A stretch of 64,000 nucleotides of DNA, taken from the NCBI GenBank assembly GCA_963626555.1, contig CAVFXQ010000008.1, positions 1-64,000 on the forward strand, written 5' to 3'. Shown piece by piece: positions 35,401 through 40,282 of the stretch. The notes beneath the pieces were generated by a model. The model saw nothing but the letters and a program-made list of their open reading frames with translations, was not told the DNA's origin and did not search any database. The stretch's first letter is position 1. Every line of letters begins with the position of its first letter. Source of the DNA: UBA1181 sp963626555. GTDB taxonomy: Bacteria; Bacteroidota; Bacteroidia; Bacteroidales; Paludibacteraceae. The translations under genes were made by a program, and so were the position numbers.

Positions 35401-38400
35401 CCAGTAGCATCTCCAATGTTGTTATTGTCTTCGTCTGTCAATTTCCAACTGTAGGTAGCTGCGGTTCCATCGCATGTGTACGAGTTGTTTTTGTCTACAG
35501 AGATTTTGACTTCTGAGTTCTCGCAGACTGATGTTGAGGTTGGAGTGGTTGCAACCACTGGCAATGCGTAGGTTGAAACGTTGATAGTCTTCGTTCCTGT
35601 ACAATTGTTGTCTCCGTCTGCCTTTACGGTCACTTCAATTGTTTCGGTTGGGTTCGGAGCATAGACCTCTTTGCCAACGGTTGAGATTTCTTTTGTCGGT
35701 GCAACGGTTTCGCCGCTCTCTCCTTCAATAGTCCATGTGTATTGTTTGCCTGTTCCTGCTCCAGAGGCTGACAATGTAATCTTTTGTCCTGTACAAAGAC
35801 CAGCTTCATGACCTGTGATAGCGAGTGACGGTGCATTATCTATCTGAATGCCTTGACGAAGTGTGCTTTGACAAGTAGCACTCTTAGTTTCTCCATCTAT
35901 CGTGGCGGTGTAGGCTCTCTCTGCAGAGAGTTCGTAATAAACTGTACCTGTGCTTGAAGGTGTATGAGAGGCAGTCGTTTTTGTTTCGTCCGTGTTGATC
36001 TGCTTGTTGTCATACTTCCAAACGTAGGTGTCTGTATAGGTTGCTCCTGAAGGTGCGTCAACGGTCGCATCTAATGAAATCTCTACGTTTTCGCAGGCTC
36101 TGTCGTCTCCTTTGAACGTGAGCGTAGGTGCGTTGACAACCGTAACGGTTACCGCTTTCTTAGCGGATGCACATTGGTTGCTGTTGGTCGCCGTCACATA
36201 GTAGGTGGTTGTCACATCTGGTGTGACGGTATAGGTGGCACTTTGCGGACCGTTAATCCATTCGAATGTGGAGATGGCATCATCGCCGGTCGCACCGTCA
36301 TTCTCCTTTGCAGTCAAGACATCAGATGAGTTTTGACAGATGTAGCCCTTCTCTGCAGACACTGTGAATGTAGGTGCTTTGTGAATGGTGATTTCTGTGC
36401 TGTCGACCCAGGTACAACCCGTGTGGTTCGTTCCTGTGAATCCTTTTAGATAGTACTTTATGGAAGATAGCCCTGTTGCTGGCGTATCTTTCAGTTTAGA
36501 ATCTGAAGAGAGGGTGGATGAGAAATCTCTGCTTGTGCTCCAGTAGTAGCTTCCTGCACCGCTTGCGTCTAAATTGACTGCCTCTCCCTCACAGACATTA
36601 CCTGCGATAGCATTGTTGTCGATGATAGAGATTTTAGGCGCTTCTGTGATAGAGAAATTAGAGAAATCTACTGTGCTTTTACATTCTGTGTAGAGAAGGT
36701 CTCCGTCGTTGTTCTTATATTGGAACGAGTCAACGCCCACTACCTCGTAGGTTTGAGTTGCAGTGCTTGGCACGTCAGACATGTAGACGTGGTTCTTTAT
36801 TTCTTCTGCATTTTGTGTAGCGTCGGCCGACACTCCATAGTAAGTAGGAGAGACACCTCCTGCCCACTCTTCGAAATAGTCTGCTCCAGACGCTTTGAGT
36901 TTCAACTCTTCGCCTTCACAGATTGTGCATCCGTTGGTAAGCGCACATTCAACTTTTGGCTCAGGCAACTTGTTGACCATGATTGTTGTGTCTGTTGTAG
37001 ACGAACAACCGTTCTCATTTTCACCTGTTAATTTCAAAGTCGTCTTGCTTCCTGCTGTGAATGCAGAACCAAATTCAAGGTCGAGGGTTGGCGATTGGAA
37101 GGTGAGTCCACCACCGTATGTCCATACATAGCTACTACTCTTCTCTGCACCGCTTGCCTTGAATTCGTAATCCGTACCTGAACAAACCTGGGTAGGACCT
37201 TCAATTTCCAATTTTGGAGATTCCATCGTAACGAATTTGACGGAGTCTATCATCATACAAGCACCATCCGAGGCAGTAACCACTGCGTAGTAGTAGGTAA
37301 CATCATCGTTGATGACAGGTGTCGAGAAAGTGTGTGTACTTGCGTCTTTTTCTATGTCTTGCAGGCCGACAGTGTCGCATACTGTGTTCCAACCAAAGTT
37401 ACCTGTGATATTGGTTGTCGCACCAAACTCGGCAGTTTCACCCTTACAGATATTCTTCGTTCGGACACCCGTCGTTGCATCTTTAGCCACGTCTAAGGTC
37501 AGAGTCGGACTTTCATAAACGGTGACGTTATACTCGCCTGTGTAGACACACTCGCGAGTCGTACCTGTGCTTCCAGTCTCCGTGCTGTTGATGTTGAGGT
37601 AGTAGTAGACAGAACCCGTAGAGGTAGGGCTGATGACGAGTTTAGTCGCCGCTTCGCCTGTTTGTACCTTGTCTGTGCTTGACCCTGCATCTTTCTGGGT
37701 GTTTCCTGCCTCATCCGTCCACACATATTTGTAAGGATTTCCAAAAGAATTTGTGTAAGACCCCAAGTAGGCATTCTCGCCTGTAAGCGTGATAGTCTTC
37801 TTCTCGCCGTAGCAAATCGTAGGGTCTCCATCAATGATTACCTCAGGACGTCTCTTGACGGTGATGTCCACTACGTCGCTGATTTGACAGTCATTTGCTG
37901 TGTAAAGAGTGCGGTTAACCTTGTAGACGGTGTCTTGGTTTACCGAAGGCGAAGGCAATTCCAAAGTTACGGGGTTGCCCTGGGTTTCATAGTCACGTCC
38001 CTCATAATTATAAGTCCAGATCTGGTAAAGAATAGAGTCTGGCTTATAATCCACCATTTCGAACTGTCCCGATGCAGGATTGTATTTGTTGTATTTTATC
38101 TTCTTAATCTGCGAATTGTCTGTGAAAACCACTTCGTTGTAGCAGGCAATGTCGTTGTTGATATCAGTGTCAATTGGTTTTGAAATTAAAGTGAATTTGT
38201 CCACTGCTTTAGTGCAAGAACTGCTACTGTTTGTTCCATTTATATTGCCAAGCAAATTCTTGTCTGATTCGTCAGAAGACATAGTCACGCTATATTCATT
38301 ACCTTCCGTTACATTTGTAGCCTTGATTGTTGCTATGTTTTTGTCAGTTCCACTCTGCGACAATCCTGAAGACCAGGAATAGTTTTTGAATCCTTCTGGT

Positions 38401-39983
38401 GCGGTTAGAGTGATTGTACCGTCATTACAGTTTTTAATAACTGTTTCAAATTTTTTTGTTTCAGCAGTAAAGTAACCGTATGTGCGGTGTGAACTAGCTT
38501 TGAAAAAATGGTATGTGTTACCGCTACCTGTAGTCGCATAGTCTTCCACGCAATCGTGGTTTAGTACTTCAAATATTATTTCTTCTCCAATGTATGGGCG
38601 GAGGTCATATGAGACTGTAGTCCAAGGCTTGTAATAAGTTCCGGCCAACTCTGTTTGCGTAAGATATGATTGCAAACATTTGACCGATGTCGCCTCTTGT
38701 ATATGTTCTTCGCAATCTGTGCTTGAACAATTCAGGATTGAGTCGTTTGTGGCAGCATTGTTGTTTTCTCCATATTCAACATATCGATCTTTTGCATCGT
38801 ACCAACTGCATTGGGTACATATTTGTAAGGTCGTGTCATATTGGACAGTCCCATATTTAGAACACTCGGCTGTTACGTTCCAGACCCTCCAACCCCAAAA
38901 ATCCTCTTCAAAACGTACATCTTTGCCGTTCTCATCTTTGTATTTTTCATCTGCACTAATCGTCCAATCGCATTTCCATGCGTTTTGTCTACCACTCCAA
39001 CGGCAGTTTGATCCCAGTTTCGTACAGTTGCCGTTCGCATCTTTTTCTAAGCATTGGTCGTACCAGTCCTCTACCCAATTTTTGGTAAAGGTTTTCGTAA
39101 GGCAAATGTCGCGTGTCTTTTTTACTACAAACGATTTATAGTCGTCGCATTTGAATCCTTTCTCCTTTGCTTTATTCTCGCATGTTGTACAATATGATTT
39201 GTAGTTATCTTCGGTAACGTTGCTTAAATCATCAGTGCATGTGTAGTCTTTTTGTTCGTAACTTTTCAGGTTGCATTTTGAACATAGTCCATCTTTGGTT
39301 TGGTTTGTACTCGCTTTTGTCAATCCATTGCTGTTCAAAACAACGGTAGAGGCACAGATTGTGTCATTTCCTCTGATAATATAGATGGCAAATGGAGGTT
39401 TGTCTGCGTTGTGTTCATGGTTGTCGTTGGCACCAGTCATAACGACTGCATACTTGTAAGTGAGCAATGTTGAATTTTCATCAACAGTGAATTTGTATTG
39501 CATTTTCTCTGCCATTGCACGTGGGTACGTTCCTGAGCCGAGTGTTGCAACGTCGTTTTCTGTAGCGTCTTTAGAACCGATTCTTACAGAATATTTGCTA
39601 TTGTTTGGGACTTGTGTCAGGTTGTTACATGCAACATTTGGATCGTTGCTTGCAGATGACATTACCTCGAACGAACCGTTGATTGTGTTGACCTGTGTAG
39701 TTTCTGTTTCCTTCCAGACATCGGTAGCGTCAACAGTGGCTCTTGAGTCTGGACTTATTCTTTGATTTGAGTAGACGAACGTACCATCGTAGTTTGTGGA
39801 GTATCCTGTCGGTCCATAGTAGGAATAATAGCGGGTCCAATTATCAAAGTTTCCATTTTCAAAACTCATGTTCGGAGTGCTGATGTTGCTTTCTGCTGCT
39901 GAAAGCGTAGCGCACAGAGTGAAAAGCCCTGAGAATAATAATATGAGTATGTGTCGCATTGTCTTGTGTATACGTTTGCGCAT
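14472..39983 (-). CDS. Giant (8,503-residue) Ig-repeat protein with T9SS type B (CHU_C) C-terminus
   Basis: A single uninterrupted 25.5-kb frame encodes a protein of about 0.9 MDa (rough estimate). The signal peptide runs to about residue 30 (ILILLFSGLFTLCATLSAA); an alternative ATG sits at codon 9. Residues ~32-512 form an N-terminal beta-rich module (NMSFENGNFDNWTRYY, WTTVSYDLRPYIGEEIIFEVLNHDC, YGYFTAE) interrupted at ~230-440 by a Cys-rich insertion. Residues ~513-8330 are about ninety Ig/PKD-like repeats of 75-95 residues. Each typically carries CxGxxVxLxA, YxW and GC motifs, so the conserved Cys pair could form a disulfide. A PKD-like unit (WTWDAGDG) and the CHU_C domain (8409-8503: FTPNEDGINDVF, YNRIGTIVF, GIYGYTVDW) end the chain, marking T9SS type B export. 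Likely an extended surface adhesin or gliding/matrix fibre, by inference. It has its own promoter at 40028-40058. Confidence 0.95.
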   Translation of the reverse strand: MRKRIHKTMRHILILLFSGLFTLCATLSAAESNISTPNMSFENGNFDNWTRYYSYYGPTGYSTNYDGTFVYSNQRISPDSRATVDATDVWKETETTQVNTINGSFEVMSSASNDPNVACNNLTQVPNNSKYSVRIGSKDATENDVATLGSGTYPRAMAEKMQYKFTVDENSTLLTYKYAVVMTGANDNHEHNADKPPFAIYIIRGNDTICASTVVLNSNGLTKASTNQTKDGLCSKCNLKSYEQKDYTCTDDLSNVTEDNYKSYCTTCENKAKEKGFKCDDYKSFVVKKTRDICLTKTFTKNWVEDWYDQCLEKDANGNCTKLGSNCRWSGRQNAWKCDWTISADEKYKDENGKDVRFEEDFWGWRVWNVTAECSKYGTVQYDTTLQICTQCSWYDAKDRYVEYGENNNAATNDSILNCSSTDCEEHIQEATSVKCLQSYLTQTELAGTYYKPWTTVSYDLRPYIGEEIIFEVLNHDCVEDYATTGSGNTYHFFKASSHRTYGYFTAETKKFETVIKNCNDGTITLTAPEGFKNYSWSSGLSQSGTDKNIATIKATNVTEGNEYSVTMSSDESDKNLLGNINGTNSSSSCTKAVDKFTLISKPIDTDINNDIACYNEVVFTDNSQIKKIKYNKYNPASGQFEMVDYKPDSILYQIWTYNYEGRDYETQGNPVTLELPSPSVNQDTVYKVNRTLYTANDCQISDVVDITVKRRPEVIIDGDPTICYGEKKTITLTGENAYLGSYTNSFGNPYKYVWTDEAGNTQKDAGSSTDKVQTGEAATKLVISPTSTGSVYYYLNINSTETGSTGTTRECVYTGEYNVTVYESPTLTLDVAKDATTGVRTKNICKGETAEFGATTNITGNFGWNTVCDTVGLQDIEKDASTHTFSTPVINDDVTYYYAVVTASDGACMMIDSVKFVTMESPKLEIEGPTQVCSGTDYEFKASGAEKSSSYVWTYGGGLTFQSPTLDLEFGSAFTAGSKTTLKLTGENENGCSSTTDTTIMVNKLPEPKVECALTNGCTICEGEELKLKASGADYFEEWAGGVSPTYYGVSADATQNAEEIKNHVYMSDVPSTATQTYEVVGVDSFQYKNNDGDLLYTECKSTVDFSNFSITEAPKISIIDNNAIAGNVCEGEAVNLDASGAGSYYWSTSRDFSSTLSSDSKLKDTPATGLSSIKYYLKGFTGTNHTGCTWVDSTEITIHKAPTFTVSAEKGYICQNSSDVLTAKENDGATGDDAISTFEWINGPQSATYTVTPDVTTTYYVTATNSNQCASAKKAVTVTVVNAPTLTFKGDDRACENVEISLDATVDAPSGATYTDTYVWKYDNKQINTDETKTTASHTPSSTGTVYYELSAERAYTATIDGETKSATCQSTLRQGIQIDNAPSLAITGHEAGLCTGQKITLSASGAGTGKQYTWTIEGESGETVAPTKEISTVGKEVYAPNPTETIEVTVKADGDNNCTGTKTINVSTYALPVVATTPTSTSVCENSEVKISVDKNNSYTCDGTAATYSWKLTDEDNNNIGDATGEDVSLSLSQTTTFTVVATDVHGCVSKAATAKATANKYPTIKTKSVPAAICQGLGIEIVLEDETAKQISYEWSDAQTYTNGTKHTGNTYKFSVSAADLKLTDDINNYLVDLKLISIEGCETDTTYSFPVSTPPVIYITGSDNGCANTNVTLTAKGGTTGNYVWSTNEKTDVITPTLVTGDNTFTVQGADKNGCVGTSDVFTVTGNDSPTITLKASATDVCQNKSVIITPSSDKSGTTYTWEYATYTTDASGNKVLNDTKGYPCTDCNTNINPTITDNTAYIATGTSNDCQGKATIYISAKETPVITITADKSTLCPGEETTTLHAKNTNGNATVNGWKWDNSTATTEDLTTGTINASTAFKVVASTAENCDAEASITLDVYTKEAIGIDNGTGQVCEGSSIDLKAIGGTRDWKWTATNATISATDESATISNATSGSDVTVTLSALDNHGCTTEPATSTIKVIAKPEIAVSATERPCPGSNVTFTATEKSGDNTKMSSNGWTWYEGAISDANKKDVSSSNYQLTNVQENTTITYNVTGTDINGCISDAVQKSVTVATKPNLDVTTGKTVVCRNEKVTLTISSTETGEKIFTLPNGETKTTNETQITFDTTLTIAKTYTFTVTVKNESGCENTESVDITVNDIPKVTLTSADGKNSVCEGQSIDLVATPSDASLSAFEWKHTTETDSKTAFTPTSTNKTASVRVKDGECYSDWATYNVSIIAKPTLSINGVSDVDKDATTANESICKGSSVTLTASGSESGNYQWLEGVTGVGGGTNYTPTVSKKTTFAVFGSNASGCYDTAWYVVDVKELPVFTPTIAPICTGNVATIQLDNKVESFTVSWTSTSAQEVVVEDGSNGVDSYTTTETFNNSTNFSIIGYANGCASEKKTASLTVNAKPDIQITCDPIDKAICQETGNATLTATGGVVSKYVWTLENTVIANGTDKATISNVNTAGSYTYKVVGENESGCQNEATIAITVNEKPTVSIKVADGPICVGSSKELTAESTAGTYVWYNESGQQVGVGEKIEPVFNSTTAVKYSVEATDNNGCKATATSDEITAQALPVATVENATVCSGTEAEVSIKGVKSVKWPTGTFNSDASGSNTYSFGTVTASKSYDVTVYSEADGGGCSSEATVTVNVEELPTISISGETSVCSGANVNLTATATNCDITWDNLPSGLTATNGNVAGTITTAGTYKFSVTAKSTTTAKCEKTESVTLTVNALPTNTITVSNATENGGKNYICAGSTVELASGTAYSHYEWSIAGNSNVINTEEKATFSPTAETTYQLVATDANGCETAPVSQTIYVVSAPTFDFDAENYNVCEGNPATVSITNASSDVDFTWTTSGTYTKNGNNSITTEALTADATVTVLAKSTIVPTCTTEKSKIVSVNPSPVFTILGDAEVCAGVDLELSGSNSAYEYDWYEGDNTTAVATKSSTHTINKNTTADETIVYTVVATDKSSKCQAKDSKTININARPQLEAFASTAACEGVDVTFTATDKAGSVMSSKYEWFDENGIATGETTQSITVSIAKGSNTSKKGSVISYSNGCASERVSYEVTPSANPTLTVSGTLLACSGDKPSSDIKVTADMAGLKYIWSEGTSQIQEVTQTGTECPITVLGDNLKAITEDKTYTVEASIAGQCSATIEVPVKVVSKPTVSISLDTKDCPGETNTLSATEGNGYTYQWYEKEGNDYNSISGETNYQYIATKDKAGDYTYQVKVGLTQTVDGQSVTCYNETEASFTVQATPNITLTGGDQTVCKGQSVEIYADGGQSYTWTANSATVSTDAQYIFNADKSVDITISGTNEYGCVGTTTAKVEVKDNPIINVTAEQICPNTEAKLQNSSDDDITIAWAAGSYDPTSKIWTSDEKISAAKSYTLTGTKTYDLGNGKSLVCSSDATVTANSFYPAPSAEIYVNNQQTNGQTYTVCQNVTELPVKAVLTGNSQYSTSWSSNKTEHSFGSNNANETTLTLNSVAGTIQAVVTENEHNCSTTIEQEIAFYGKESISITGSESVCAGENAEFTVSQGDAVSYTWTVKEGTEDVASSRITASDGGKTITVANVTKDITAYVVGQDANECETNPSNKVTVTAKAKPTITIETDKANATTICSGEGIKLTAISTATAKVQWNGQNEETERSTYSIASLTAENTTEKTYSVSATDGGCTTQSEVKVTINPLPKLILTEAYGFCDGESATFTVTDLYNSSNITYSWAEPDNDGNATNTFNTQTGNTYTATKKGIYSVRGKDNTTECTSEPVNSQTVVVYSKPKDLKIESGIACVGKDVELTASSSTNNTTFEWYSKTSSASDFSALGTGENQTVTATDNAVSYKIKGAATYTLANGSTLTCEALSDPVDVTGNAIPTFTIDKPSSVCYGNTVDISVSGYTDGTIFEWTQNNTVVLDGQTTEATKQYTTGNLTTAETYSVIATLDGCSSDAQTITVEPKTKPVINNINVSSPICEGETVTLTADATATTYNWIINSETLADKTQSVTYPSSNGLTAGTYNYSLTIENDGCMSETMDGQFTVNQKPTIALNGKTSYCPGETTDIAVTSTVASITWYNYDNDTKKDGSLISQGTSNTDKLQETLAEENKSYFYHLYISDGTCEADKVFEVTTYALPNIEGTGSATICYGSEVQLRAKGGNTTDDVTIEGLTGKVGTDENVGYTVFTDKPTTDTNYNVTVTSADGCSATDVWTVTIAPLPDVMINNKINGSEAICQGETPVSLTASSSTAGVSYKWSTGETSATTNVAPAASTTYTVTATYEPITNTFCEGSTEYTVNVNPIPTVEFDGDDIACNGGTATFRIKDPVSNYTYTWADGYTGGTERTTEALTTAKTYSVTATDNTTGCTSQATTHTVSVVENPTVTLSQNSASVCNGGTLPDVSITNTGMKSYYWTNQGEENRISTEATLSGIVVESDKKYEAYVETADGCIGKADFEVKVLSLPSVTISGDNYVCDQSRAIINASAVDAVAPYSFKWSSDDQSLILSTDISNASQVTTSKLTQAGGKNGNGVYTVYATAIDGNGCLSKNKAEHTISVAQTPTLTTNVDQASVCAGSDVTLSASGAGANATYTWYKKGATEADDKELANSAKTTVTITENSEFYVKATTSLGCEVKSSPIAVTTKSAPTIDNIDNMSICEGSSTEIIIETTPSTATITVDGIGAEKDANNANKYKFTPNGSTEYTITAKDNGCTSEKTFTITTNTLPVVQINNYVEGGRTALCYNENGQYTLTATSSNTAKSYQWYTVNGTDEVAISNADGQSYNAPTTQSADYKVKFTDNNGCEGTSTYSVVVNALPEFKLEPVAEAVCTDGSTTINVVASNYAQNYEWPAELGLTNTARSATVTLSGNAGNTKTYSVKATDGNGCTYTASTSIYEVANPTFDLKADNICDGGNVVLTATAPTADNLTYTWGIDGDAQSSVNGDNTTVTFTEASTQVASMAPKEYEVTGSWTKIYNSKNYTCTTKNTTYVTVNELPSVSVSGASLVCAEDDKKVTLTATGTNLTTYEWQKGDSYSDDKSAENDNTSENTFEVTPDVGQDGESTTTYYTVRVTDGNGCQNTATASILRVGKTNIEIPEEHIGVCMGTDATLNSGISGTNYTFAWTKNGSTMSSENGNSLSITNITSDATYAVKATASYISDQQTKYCEATKTFKVESKTIPTLSFSGFGNVCYNNPTPLVVNATNTDYIVWEGKSTNIKDNEGSDDNANENEISFSPKELITELTIFEFTAYKNYVISRDGTSTTNVQNLTCTATGHQNAGPRNLPTIAVEDVRTCINSEKTLKVTATSAQSGITFNYDWKAPGEESWNAGTDSKTITPTIKGEYEYKVRVTDTYKCADSATITLTVDTLPTFTLSGDIAECNGNTVTISASNKSLEYDWTNSGNYNPNSSNRYTVTNALTIAVKAKDGNGCLSSPVNHSVEVLSNPEISIAATTPCYNKPATLTITDNVTEGINTYSWNKSSITEISDGVFTTDNLKDASTYTVTATKLYDSNNKSCVAKETVDVNVNALPNISVNADGAYCNGTRDISITANGGLAYKWSTQEITEPTADLTEANTYSIAGPLTAEMNIYVWGQDANGCKASAETNIQVNDNPKFHISGDTVVCLGSSTKVKAIAENGGMDFTWTVNGNSTTSDEYTFNNVTKDVKVTVVAKNENGCTTTYEFTVKAVNAPAITADNFDKTICKGSTAQLEINDIQAADNGNAATIIWKDAAGRTIAGENTTKYTTPAVNSSNTKYTVEASYAYSQYETETVTCPTTATFTINVNDLPYITISGDESVCEGENATLTASATGTGTKQSYQWFVKTPNGINFLSNNATSTRNPINEIGAYDEATRAVTYYVIVSDEHLGSATCEDTAWQNVKVKELPTFGLSTADSKTTVCQGDIVTINADKPSLLYDWNGAGYQNTTSYELNVNAETHLTVKAMDQATSCEGSATIDLYTKPYPIIEFESVPTVCANQENKTINISSSKKDQYDWKWQLNNKNGEVKSTTSSCETGLLKDNQDFYITATLNECTTDSTITIQVNQLPEIIIEEGSNISVCSGSDLVLHAEGGIAYVWKEYDATQYKASSELQTTNIINSEKIKVWGKDNNGCENSAEIEISVNPLPEFSVNYNTGYCVGSQAILEATSNEGLSYVWANKKDFSSESIVSRAQVFRPIITQDTIFYVKGTNNNGCTAEGYKTVTLKAFDYPDIELIAPASVCKGSEATLEVVNKGVAATYAWSGIDKTDAKITVNVAKNTKFTVTATSEEGGCKTLKDAVVGVLQLPTIIAEDAKVCEGNNGTIGARSNSTITEWYWMDASETNILQQKDANGNKYTTTEANGITSETRYVAKGIDAQGCEGSVVVKISNYENPKFTIATNSPVCNGSDIKLTASNRTLSYDWNDGDGYKSDWSFSETADATKTYAREVIGKSAEGCTTKISVPAITIQNLPVFELDMKNDLGATSEYVCLGGNMTITSNVADYTYSWSTTDKTYAETSNKMTFENVQGQTFVSVTAKEALKGDEYCTTTIEKTIKVWSLPDIKIESDKSEICLDSTVTLTAKGGVSGKYVWLTPAGEKTDNVKVTPSVKFATGEAGRSLTYEVQGTDANGCVNTATTDLMVYNRPTLTIPAVEPVCRGTEATIQAIGSANSYIWNIKGNDKVIGTSDLITPKVVPANGENSVTYTVRAEDMNTCVNFGEITVKVKEYPTLTYKTTSPTGKDSICKGLPQSIKIQMEGADTWEWTDEVNTNSFREFTSLNAQKRITVKGTTAGCTTDTTIEIGIWTLPDFSLDGVSNICNNSSLTITAKAISDKDQYTYEWIGKNHTGDSYTETVKTANTFTYTVKATDANKCYATQSHTVKVNALPTVTITDRTPVVCEGDATTAEATGAIDYAWYTAESINGPWTANGTGDVTNLTVNAPVYLRVIGTDINGCENRDSILVSTKPYPVITIEEAPAAVCYDENATVKVSGADTYTWDKDDETVTIETSTSGNKHISAITEKLTGDRTFKVTGTTNGCATDKTINVSVWSLPSISISTVKSNNEICEKESILLNAAGGESGKYIWNISGNTTVIGTEDSYTAAPTTVGTTTYQVHGEDIHGCKNQSEFDVVVNELPDIKIEGVDAVCMKEQVTLVAISSVGIRNYNWSSGETDQTITATITNGKTFQVEVEDYNGCKNSAKKAVAAKSIPSLAATLPKYICNGDETEVVLSGAEKYYTTEDDLIPNGKMTISPSKDTTFTIVAYVGECSQTKDISLQVFENPTVWISSSADAICKGASATLTANGATQYEWVGESITNTKRTVSPLETTQYVVYGTDDNGCHSTSEPYTIKVNTAPEFTVEATSDYVCEGSYDTLFVKYDKNVDGHATSFTWTNTGELKDSIYPAIYETANYMVIGRNDYGCETTRMKLITKKDYPTLSFESSNDIICEGTDVTITAISNATDYKWQDGTIGNEYEITNIDAGKTLTAYATLNGCTTTDQFVVNVNPKPYVWITGSRDTCTYSEITLSAKGASTYKWSNGKSGENINIFYKNEPGTYQYSVVGTDVNGCSFETEPYEVTVHGAPKIIITGSAEVCDGTSAQLTASGANTYIWTSGYNSNDATIYPTITKRTFFNVIGKDIYGCEGSANKWVNVIEYPTLAYEAPAQVCKGEPAKFTITGASKYFYNGDTIEGKTFTYTDVPENTTTYTVVGDKSGCQSSIRFMIDVLQHPTVWISGTNTICKESSTLLTASGALTYVWTSDKTGKTAISTAESYNAHPTEKTTYTVVGTDANKCSSTQTYTVNVDSLPKFEIDGPTQACEGNTITLAIKNGDALKYSWSNGASGETVTPIINKSTVFTVEATGSNNCTVKKTHTVRSYAYPTLSYSAPAQACAKTPVQIIVTGADSYNWANDPKNHTGRMTDYPEGTTVYNVEGVSNNCATNLSISVDVLQNPTVSYQGNTSICRGTKMELVAYGAKEYQWSTGLKSDTLTTYPSVSRDYTLTGKDEFGCATTITIPVAVHQKPSFEVFGEDSICRGYTAEFYASGDAQTYYWGFGTNVTDDARSMNDEIVTETIEKSIPIYVMAVDSNNCSTIVQKRITLKQSPSVLHTGKDVICLGDTAELIGHGASSYYWTYNISAKSDTAYGDTLRFKPIGNTRVTLVGLLGSCETSTDIQVTANASPSVAIRGDSAVCKGDNAVLTAFGAQDYEWSNGIIGSSTILEALEKSTTISVKGTSSNGCSSTAEVEVAVSNRPEVWLKLADITGCPGTPTTISMVAGGAQNFQWSSEPVNQEIAGNTVNELSATIDELTHVIVTGYDVSGCYTTADLYVDTLTHKPIQFSVEPSVILEENPIITMKGIYPDNAEWTWDAGDGIGEGIEGVEATYNYPNPGTRDSFIVTANVIDELGCEYSVDSTIYVWKMFWMPTAFTPNEDGINDVFRLKGTQFLTKVKLTIYNRIGTIVFQTEDIDGYWDGKYNNEKCPEGIYGYTVDWESNGFHGIDKSGTKKGYIQLIR
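14475..14759 (-). other. CHU_C / T9SS type B sorting domain of the giant protein
   Basis: This is the last 95 residues of the giant protein. The hallmark FTPNEDGINDVF opens the domain, followed by the LTIYNRIGTIVF strand, a YWDGKYNNEKCPEGIYGY turn and the terminal YIQLIR. This is the gliding-motility-associated C-terminal domain that targets proteins to T9SS; type B cargoes include SprB. Confidence 0.93.
14994..38447 (-). repeat. About ninety tandem Ig/PKD-like protein repeats
   Basis: Boundaries are approximate. The typical unit reads: Pro-rich junction, a strand ending in I-x-G, CxGxxVxLxA, a YxWS strand, a Thr-rich TYTVTGTD strand, then NGC and a final VTVN strand. The units are clearly homologous in protein but differ strongly at DNA level, with no long exact direct repeats seen. 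The array therefore looks old and not freshly amplified. Confidence 0.85.
38664..39296 (-). other. Cys-rich insertion in the giant protein's N-terminal module
   Basis: Residues ~230-440 contain some twenty cysteines in CxxC-type and spaced pairs (CSKC, CTTC, CTQC and others). They are also rich in Trp and acidic/basic residues. The flanking sequence is an ordinary Cys-poor secreted beta module whose strands resume at WTTVSYDLRPYIGEE. The insertion could be a disulfide knot or metal site; no family is recognised. Confidence 0.7.
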
Positions 39984-40027
39984 AATAATTGTCTTTGTTT
40001 GATCTGCTATACAAAATTTCTAATTTG

Positions 40028-40058
40028 CAAAGTTATTAATAAAATAGAAAGAGGCAAA
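40028..40058 (-). promoter_or_regulatory. Bacteroidota-type promoter of the giant gene
   Basis: Read on the minus strand, TTTG (complement of 40055-40058), 19 bp, then TAACTTTG (40028-40035) matches the consensus TTTG-N19-TAnnTTTG exactly. It lies 45 bp upstream of the start codon and is divergent from the tRNA promoter. Confidence 0.75.
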
Positions 40059-40115
40059 ATGAGAAAGAGGGAAAATATTTTTTTGCGTAAAAACGTAAAA
40101 AAAAACGAAGAAAGG

Positions 40116-40146
40116 TTTGGAGATAAAGGAAAAGGTTGTATCTTTG
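40116..40146 (+). promoter_or_regulatory. Bacteroidota-type promoter of the tRNA-Glu gene
   Basis: TTTG (40116-40119), 19 bp, TATCTTTG (40139-40146) is a full consensus match 61 bp before the tRNA. Confidence 0.78.
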
Positions 40147-40207
40147 CAACGTCAAAAAGAAATGAGGCGTTTAAAATAAAATTTACTTGTTTCTTTTGAA
40201 AGAAAAT

Positions 40208-40280
40208 GGCGGATTAGTGTAGGGGTCCAGCACGTAGCTCTCTCACGGCTTAGACCCGGGTTCGAATCCCGGATCCGCTA
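40208..40280 (+). tRNA. tRNA-Glu (anticodon CTC)
   Basis: The cloverleaf can be drawn. The 7-bp acceptor stem pairs GGCGGAT with ATCCGCT (G-U at the first pair). The D arm is GTGT/GCAC with GGGG in the loop. The anticodon loop CTCTCAC gives CTC, and the T arm is CCGGG-TTCGAAT-CCCGG. The discriminator is A and CCA is not encoded. The base pair at 27-43 is a T-T mismatch, but the other four anticodon-stem pairs hold. Confidence 0.92.
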
Positions 40281-40282
40281 CT

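Noticed and set aside
15118..39141. Many plus-strand frames of 60-165 codons inside the giant gene
   Set aside because: They are antisense shadows from the biased Thr/Ser/Val codon use of the giant gene; none has an RBS plus recognisable domain.
14472..39983. CRISPR array or exact DNA tandem repeats
   Set aside because: The periodicity is at protein level with diverged DNA and no spacer/repeat structure.
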